Shown here: in pieces, positions 30,048 to 35,734 of the stretch
Layout: each line of letters begins with the position of its first letter
Position numbering within the stretch: position 1 is the first letter of the stretch
NCBI RefSeq assembly: GCF_000203795.2
Contig: NW_006281115.1
Location: 526,000 to 561,733 of the forward strand
Source of the DNA: Batrachochytrium dendrobatidis JAM81
Lineage: Eukaryota > Chytridiomycota > Chytridiomycetes > Rhizophydiales
Length of the DNA stretch: 35,734 bases
Direction of reading: 5' to 3'
Made by a program: the position numbers and the translations under genes
The notes under the pieces: generated by a model
What the model was told of the DNA's origin: nothing
Databases searched by the model: none
What the model saw: only the letters and a program-made list of their open reading frames with translations

Positions 30048-30975
30048 TACACAACCAATACATGATATCATGCCAGTTTGATGCCATGACAATACATGTA
30101 TACACTTGATATTGTATCATGTCCAGTTTCAATGCAATCCATGCATGTTTGTTGGCACAACACTGTAATATATGATGGTTTTCTTGACGACATGCTGGGA
30201 CAGTATGAGCTAGTCGATAATATGTTAATAACTTGGTCAGTAGTGGTCGTACAGTGTCAATGCCGACTAATATCGAATCAGAACGATATACTACATGTAT
30301 TTTTGACGCATTTGCATACAAGATAAATTGTTGATTGACTGATAGACACGATACTAGATTAAAATAACAAGTAGAGCTCGTCGTTTCAAACCAATTGCAA
30401 ACTAAAAACTTTAATATCGAGTATGACCACAAAAGTCGACCAAATGACTTGGTATGCACCACATATATGTAATTATGTGTTGCGGATCGAATTATGATGT
30501 CACTGACACACTATGGTCGATATCTGACATGGAATGGGCCGACCAAAGTCCGAAAATGACGTTTTGACGTGTTTGATGTCGTATATCGTCGTCAATACTG
30601 ACACTAGTTGCATGAAACTACTACAGTATATGCACATGGCATTGGCATGTACAATGCATGCATGTGTTGACATGCGATACATGTAAAAAATACAACTTGC
30701 ACATAGCACGAATATTTGACATGAAACTGGAAATGCGTGTATCTCGATGAATAATGACACTACATGCATGCGATTGATACTGGACATGTATGTATATACA
30801 TACTATATATTGGACATGCATCATGGCATATTGTCAACTAAACTAACAACATGTTATAGTCACGACTGTCGACCGAATTGGACACGTCGGTATACACTCA
30901 AAACACGACTTATTGTACTGTGGTTTGGACTGTATACATATCATGTATATATATTACAATGGTCAATATATCAAT
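30048..30975 (+). repeat. Direct repeat, copy 2
   Basis: Second copy of the sequence at 28378-29105, about 200 bases longer because of extra sequence near 30320-30500. Overlapping open frames on both strands are shared only because the DNA is. Confidence 0.6.
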
Positions 30976-32007
30976 ACGATAGCATCAATATTGACAAAGT
31001 TGGATATATTGTCCGAATATCAGACATGGTATCCTGTCCGAATGTCCGGATAATATCAGACACGAGTGGTTAGTATGACGTTTGGAGTGTCCGAATGCGG
31101 ATATATTAATGCAGCGGTCAATTATGGTGATGATCAGCATACGTATGCAACGGATTACGGCTCAATTGCCGGGTTTTTTTTGTACGAATATTGGGTGGTG
31201 ATGCAAATGCAGCCATATGCCTATACAGTACTGCATTGGTTGACTCGATGACATGTATATACACATTACAATATGGTAACAATATGGTAACAATACAGAG
31301 TTACAATGGCTGTTGTATAGGGTCAAAATAAACGGTTGAATAGTATTGAAATACGACACAAAATCATGCAAAAAAACAACGCATTGTGGGGTAATGATAC
31401 ACTCATGACACACTCATGATACACTGTATGATGGTGGTCGGATCACTGTGATATTGGACAGTAACATGCATACATGTTGTATACACAACCAGTTGAAATA
31501 TGGATACAATCCGAGTGTTACTGATGGGACTACAAATGATTGCAATAAAATTGTAATGATCAAGCGTAATTGAACATGTACAAAACGCACGTCCCACACA
31601 TGGACAACACACTGCAATTCAATGGCACAGTACATGATGACGATGCAAGCGATATGTAAGTATATGTATATGGATATGGAGGTACGATGATTGCGGATAC
31701 AATGGTGTACAGATCAACAGTGAATGGAGCACAAACAACAATGGAGCATGGACATTATAATGCGTACAAAAAGATGATCACTACAGCAACACACACTAGA
31801 TACAGTTTTGATGACAGGATGGTAATACAGCAATCAAACCGGCAGTATGCGATACAGTATAACGTATAGCATTGTATAAAGTGATGATGAATGGCCATTG
31901 ATTGATATTGGTGACGAATACAGACAGGAATGTATGGTCATGGCACGACGATAGTTGACATGTAAAACGGCCAAGTAATATTAAATTGCCGAGACGTTAC
32001 CAAAGCA
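30976..32007. other. Gene-poor DNA
   Basis: No supported gene. A plus-strand stretch at 31680-31869 is open and Met/Thr/Tyr-rich (YRSTVNGAQTTMEHGHYNAY) and may be a relic. ACAATATGGTA occurs twice in tandem near 31267. Confidence 0.35.
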
Positions 32008-32193
32008 ATGTTTTTCAACAAACCATTTGGCATAATCAGAAAAATAACGAGACTTAAACAGGGTCATTTATTCAGTGTGGAAGGATCCAAGAACCGGATA
32101 TCTGTGAGAGCACAACCCGATGAAATAACTCGGCGGGCAGAACAGATCGGTGCAGCACACATTGATAGGCTTTTGATAGCTAGCCAATTGTAA
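32008..32193 (+). CDS. Small hypothetical ORF, 61 codons
   Basis: ATG at 32008 to TAA at 32193, with balanced, globular-looking composition (FGIIRKITRLKQGHLFSVEG, then RRAEQIGAAHIDRLLIASQL) and higher GC than its surroundings. There is no signal peptide, TATA box or recognised family. It could be a fragment of a transposon protein. Confidence 0.3.
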   Translation: MFFNKPFGIIRKITRLKQGHLFSVEGSKNRISVRAQPDEITRRAEQIGAAHIDRLLIASQL

Positions 32194-33350
32194 TTATCAC
32201 TTGGAACGTCCCCGCCGTATTTGTTGATATGGAGGGAGCAGCGTTTGTCGGAGCAATCCGTCGGGTAATTATTAATTGGTGCTCATTGATGGGTTAGCAC
32301 TATGTGGTTTTTGGTTTCCACCCCGAAGCTATGCACAATGGTAGATTTGGGTGACTCGGATATACAATAATGGCTAAATTATAGTGATGATAATGGCACT
32401 ACTGACAGCGATGACAGTATTCGGCACGACCATATCTGTTACTATAATGCTTTTTGATATGAATCAGCAGTTTTTTGAACGGCATATTGGGCCCGACAGG
32501 GTGATTTGATGACCTACACAACCGAGATTAGCACGGAATGCGTGAAGCAAAACCGAATTGATTAGGAAGTGTACAGAACCAGATGAACCAATGGCTTGAA
32601 AAAGCAAATGTTGATGTTTAGGATGTGATGTGGTTGCAATATTTTGATTTTTGGGATTTTGATTTTTGGGATTTGATTTTTGGATTTTTGGATTTTCGAA
32701 TCCGGATTTGGATTTCCAGATTTTTTGATCTTGATTTGGATATGCAATTACTACAATGTGGATACCGTGAATGTGTATTGAACAGTTGGACAAGATGGAT
32801 TGGGACAACTAGCGAGGTTTAAATCTTAGTAGTACCAATTATTATATATGGAGTAATGATTTGACTGGGCCAATTTGGATTTGGATTAGATTTGTGGATT
32901 TTGAATTTTCGGATTTTCGGATTCGGATTCATAATTTTAAATTGAATTTGATTTGGATTTGGATTGTATTTGGATTGGGTTTAAATTTGATTCTAATTGA
33001 ATTTGATTCAATACCAAATAGCTTGGTACAATGATTACAGTGCACACCATATATGATGATTACCGCGAAAAATACCAGCGCAATTGTTTCAAACCAGTGG
33101 GTTCCATGTAGGAACCAACCGATTCAACTGAACACTACACAAATGGGGTAAACACATGGTAGACACATGACGAATAAACATTAATGTAAGCGATTTTGAG
33201 TGATTGGAACAAAAGGTGATGTGCACGACGTAAACAAGACGGCAAAGCAACACAAGAACCGTGATGATCAAGGGGAAAATGGTATTCGAAACACAATGTT
33301 GGGGTTGATATGTTGAACGAGGGACTGCGACAGTGGAGTATTGTCATTTG
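32194..33350. other. Intergenic, with TTTGGATTTTGAT-type low-complexity blocks
   Basis: 32640-32745 and 32870-33010 are dense in GGATTTTTGG and TTGGATTT words (pyrimidine/purine-skewed simple sequence). Open frames across them on either strand are composition artefacts. No gene seen. Confidence 0.5.
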
Positions 33351-33360
33351 ATGACAAATG

Positions 33361-33590
33361 TCCACTTGGGAATGATACAATTGGGTATTGTTTCCACAAA
33401 CGGGCAAGCCAAACATGGTAACACATGGTTGGTGAGTTGCGTTTGGAATGGACGGCGTTGTTGTACTTGGTACAGTGACAATGTCCACTTGGGAATGATA
33501 CAATTGGGTATCGTTTCCTCAGACGCGGCAAGCCAAACATGGTAACACATGTTTGGTGAGTTGGGTTTGGAATGGACCCCACTTGATGTG
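33361..33590 (+). repeat. Two tandem 123-bp units
   Basis: TCCACTTGGGAATGATACAA begins at 33361 and again at 33484. AAGCCAAACATGGTAACACA and GGTGAGTTG recur at the same offset. The units differ by scattered substitutions. Confidence 0.75.
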
Positions 33591-33745
33591 GGAGTCTGAC
33601 CATGGCATGGCATGTGCATTATTGCATATAACATGGTATGGTACCGGTTTCGTCACCGGGGACTTGGTCAGATAATGACCGAGACCAAACAGACGCCGTA
33701 CCGCGAGGTATGTGTCGAGGGGGAGTGGGATGGATGGGGAAGTGG

Positions 33746-34052
33746 TGTCAGGAAGTACTTAATCGCAAAATAAGGCGAAGGGAAACCAGGTGCTTGTTAC
33801 TAACTAGGATCAAGGAACTTTATTGATAAAACTGAGGTAAACATACATGACAAGTATGGTCTATTTATAGACCTCAACAAGAGTACAGCCGTAAAGGGTT
33901 TACACAGGTTCTTATGGAGTTGCGTGTCCCTACGGCGGTCAACATGAGTCCTTAGGGATTCGATCGGTCATAAGGAGGTTAATATCAGTCCTTAGGGTGT
34001 TGTGTAACCGCAAGGTAATTAATCTAAGGTCCTCATGGCTGTGATCCTCACA
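33746..34052 (-). repeat. 3' LTR (minus orientation)
   Basis: 307 bases, TG...CA ends, next to the polypurine tract at 34053-34065. Confidence 0.9.
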
Positions 34053-34065
34053 TTATCTCCCCTCC
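34053..34065 (-). other. Polypurine tract
   Basis: On the minus strand this reads GGAGGGGAGATAA, all purine but one base, and directly abuts the 3' LTR, as required for plus-strand DNA priming. Confidence 0.75.
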
Positions 34066-34164
34066 AAACGACGACGTCTCTGGAGTCGATACGGTTACTT
34101 GGGTTTCGATGCGGTGGTAGTTGCCTGGATACGAGGTAAATCTGAGGTTGGCAACTCAATACAG

Positions 34165-34437
34165 GAATCATTGACAAGAAAACGAGGAATAACTGGGAAA
34201 ACTAGGAGGTTCAATGAAATGTGAATCATTGACAAGATAACAAGGAATAACTGGGAAAACTAGGAGGTTCAATGAAATGTGAATCATTGACAAGAAAACA
34301 AGGAATAACTGGGAAAACTAGGAGGTTCAATGAAATGTGAATCATTGACAAGAAAACAAGGAATAACTGGGGAAACTAGGAGGTTCAATGAAATGTGAAT
34401 CATTGACAAGAAAACAAGAAATAACTGGGAAAACTAG
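34165..34437 (+). repeat. 58-bp tandem repeat inside the LTR element, about 4.7 units
   Basis: Units start at 34165, 34223, 34281, 34339 and 34397, each GAATCATTGACAAGAAAACA followed by AATAACTGGGAAAACTAGGA and GGTTCAATGAAATGT. They differ by only a few substitutions, so the array expanded recently. It sits where pol would be expected. Confidence 0.85.
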
Positions 34438-34648
34438 GAAACGAGAACAGGAAACGGGTATGAACAGGATGGAGTTTTACATTGAACAGACTTAGCATGG
34501 TGTGTGGGTTTTGCTGGCTGATGCGAGTACAAAGGAGATGTGGAGGGCGTCTGTGTAAAAGAGCCTGTTTCCCCAGAGGGTACTACCACATCAACATCCT
34601 TGTCAAGCATACCACGGGCTACATCCACTGCTTCACCCATAACTGTTT

Positions 34649-34969
34649 TCAAGAGGCAAAGGTGTTGGTTTGGCGAACGACGGATCTGGAACCTGGAGTC
34701 GTTCTTCTATTAGGACTTCTGCTAGGGCAGTCATGAGCTCGGTGACCTGGCTGGCCACAATATAAACATAAGCCGAGCTGACGTTGGCGCTTCCTTTCTT
34801 GAGTGGATAACGGGCCTCGAACGACTGCGTCAATCTGCATGTCGTTGGACGAGTGCGACTGGAATGTCGTGAGTGAGGGGAACCGTCGATTAGATTGGAA
34901 CGGGCTTCCGGGGAGTTTTTCATGACGAGGTTTGAAGTTGTGATAGGAACAGGGACAAGGAGTAAACAA
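34649..34969 (-). pseudogene. Gag C-terminal fragment with CCHC zinc knuckle
   Basis: The open frame reads MQIDAVVRGPLSTQERKRQR (its ATG at 34840) and then CLYCGQPGHRAHDC at about 34768-34727. This is a CX2CX4HX4C knuckle in the context usual for Ty3-type Gag of fungi. The upstream part of the frame has no ATG and no capsid-like sequence, so most of Gag is deleted. A neighbouring frame (34652-34434) reads on from it with AVDVARGMLDKDVDVVVPSG, suggesting a frameshift or the old gag-pol junction. Confidence 0.7.
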
Positions 34970-34992
34970 GCAGGTGGTTCAGGAAAATATGA

Positions 34993-35003
34993 GTTTTATC
35001 AAT
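34993..35003 (-). promoter_or_regulatory. Primer-binding site, complementary to the element's own LTR (self-priming)
   Basis: One base after the 5' LTR the minus strand reads ATTGATAAAAC, which is not a tRNA-type TGG site. Its 11-base complement, GTTTTATCAAT, occurs inside the LTR at 35081-35091 (minus), 37 bases downstream of a TATA box. This is the Tf1-type arrangement, in which the mRNA 5' end folds back to prime. Confidence 0.65.
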
Positions 35004-35004
35004 G

Positions 35005-35311
35005 TGTCAGGAAGTACTTAATCGCAAAATAAGGCGAAGGGAAACCAGGTGCTTGTTACTAACTAGGATCAAGGAACTTTATTGATAAAACTGAGGTAAA
35101 CATACATGACAAGTATGGTCTATTTATAGACCTCAACAAGAGTACAGCCGTAAAGGGTTCACACAGGTTCTTATGGAGTTGCGTGTCCCTACGGCGGTCA
35201 ACATGAGTCCTTAGGGATTCGATCGGTCATAAGGAGGTTAATATCAGTCCTTAGGGTGTTGTGTAACCGCAAGGTAATTAATCTAAGGTCCTCATGGCTG
35301 TGATCCTCACA
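35005..35311 (-). repeat. 5' LTR (minus orientation)
   Basis: 307 bases. It contains TATAAATA (minus; 35121-35128), the self-primer 11-mer (35081-35091) and an overlapping AATAAA (minus strand, just after GTTTTATC). Confidence 0.9.
35121..35128 (-). promoter_or_regulatory. TATA box of the LTR promoter
   Basis: The minus strand reads TCTATAAATAGACC. The distance to the predicted self-primer start is 37 bases, measured from the first T. Confidence 0.65.
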
Positions 35312-35324
35312 AGTGGGAAATGTC

Positions 35325-35495
35325 CGAGGATGATGTCCAAAGACACGGTGTCCAAGGACCATGTCCGAAAGACATGGTGTCCGAAGGCCACGTCCCAAGG
35401 ACTGGAGGATCGGATGAGGGAGGACCATGTCCAAATGGACCATGTCCCAAGGACCACGTCCAAATGTCCAAATGGACAAGAGGACCACGTCCAAA
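35325..35495 (+). repeat. Degenerate GGACCATGTCCAAA minisatellite
   Basis: CCATGTCC, CACGTCC and GGTGTCC units separated by 3-8 purine-rich bases recur about twelve times, many being short palindromes (GGACCATGTCC). Open frames across it on both strands are repeat artefacts. Confidence 0.65.
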
Positions 35496-35734
35496 GGTCA
35501 TGGCATTTTTGAATGACAAGCTGACCCAATGTTTGTACAAGACGATGCTAAAACAGCAGCATTGTACAAGCCAAGGCCAGACGGTTATGAATTGAATAAC
35601 AAATGGGGTAACGACCCAAAGTGTAGATGACTACTTGACAAGTAACGATAACGGAGCAAACAATGGAAACACGATAGTTTCAATGACGAATGATGATGGT
35701 TTGTCAGTTGACAAGTGATTATTATTGAGAATCG
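35496..35734. other. Right edge, no gene seen
   Basis: The DNA is AT-rich and no sustained frame or repeat is recognised. Confidence 0.4.

Larger units (their letters stand above)
33746..35311 (-). mobile_element. Non-autonomous Ty3-type LTR retrotransposon with target-site duplication
   Basis: Two 307-base direct repeats (33746-34052, 35005-35311) begin TG and end CA and are flanked by the 5-base duplication AGTGG (33741-33745, 35312-35316). They differ at one position that I can see (T/C in AAAGGGT-TACACAGG), which indicates recent insertion. The polypurine tract, primer-binding site and gag zinc knuckle all read on the minus strand, so the element points left. The 952-base interior holds a gag C-terminus and a 58-bp tandem array but no protease, reverse transcriptase or integrase. 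It must therefore depend on a full-length relative elsewhere in the genome. Confidence 0.9.

Noticed and set aside
33089..33826. Frames of 60-120 codons across the 123-bp tandem units
   Set aside because: Repeated reading frames follow the DNA repeat, and those on the right run into the LTR.
33746..35311. CRISPR-like array at the regularly spaced 58-bp units
   Set aside because: Units are contiguous with no variable spacers, lie in a eukaryotic LTR element and have no cas genes nearby.
35198..35595. Frames on both strands across the GGACCATGTCC array
   Set aside because: Open in several frames at once because of the short-period repeat; not coding.

Overview
The window reads as nuclear DNA of a fungus, most likely a Batrachochytrium-type chytrid (amphibian skin pathogen lineage). 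This is inferred from four things. Genes are interrupted by short GT-AG introns. There are pieces of two Crinkler (CR) type effector genes. There is a cluster of fast-evolving secreted proteins, each with a near-standard signal peptide followed by a Ser/Thr/Pro/Gln-rich linker and a coiled-coil or low-complexity body. And there are long gene-poor stretches rich in TG/CA steps. I ran no database search, so the species is not fixed.

Layout. 1-548: 3' end of a CR-type/PD-(D/E)XK nuclease-like gene entering from the left edge. 792-962: orphan C-terminal fragment of an ATP-grasp enzyme. 1482-2859: DUF1275/YoaK-like membrane protein with one probable GC-AG intron and an in-frame TGA. 3735-4805 and 5105-5799: two secreted proteins on the same strand, each with a TATA box about 50 bases upstream. 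5895-6530: small basic protein resembling the FoP/CHTOP mRNA-export family, with a 17-base first exon. 6669-7925 (minus): Dicer-like RNase III domain plus dsRNA-binding domain, apparently cut off at its N-terminus where a 1.16 kb repeat begins. That repeat (7775-8930) recurs inverted at 22961-24124. The 14 kb between the arms holds secreted-effector candidates (9740, 10554-11393 minus, 13655-14554, 15969-16763), decayed coding sequence, and a CR effector gene with header and P-loop NTPase (19560-21254) broken by one TAA.

Right of the second arm lies 24560-25273, a secreted coiled-coil paralogue of 10554-11393 with an almost unchanged promoter and signal peptide. From about 25.3 to 33.3 kb I see no convincing intact gene. 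This part has a frameshifted DDE (Tc1/mariner-IS630 type) transposase, a pair of divergent direct repeats, 12-bp and 10-bp minisatellites and low-complexity DNA. 33746-35311 is a complete, recently inserted, non-autonomous Ty3-type LTR element in minus orientation, with a 5-bp target duplication, gag zinc knuckle, polypurine tract and an apparent self-priming primer-binding site of the Tf1 kind.

The region therefore looks like an effector-rich, repeat-rich accessory segment: a conserved gene block at the left (DUF1275, FoP-like, Dicer-like) next to a turnover zone where effector genes are duplicated, inverted, broken and diversified. Most notable are the self-priming LTR element, two secreted proteins carrying paired host-type short linear motifs (CtBP plus SUMO binding; SILK plus RVxF for PP1), the inverted-repeat-bounded effector segment, and the truncated Dicer-like gene at one repeat boundary.
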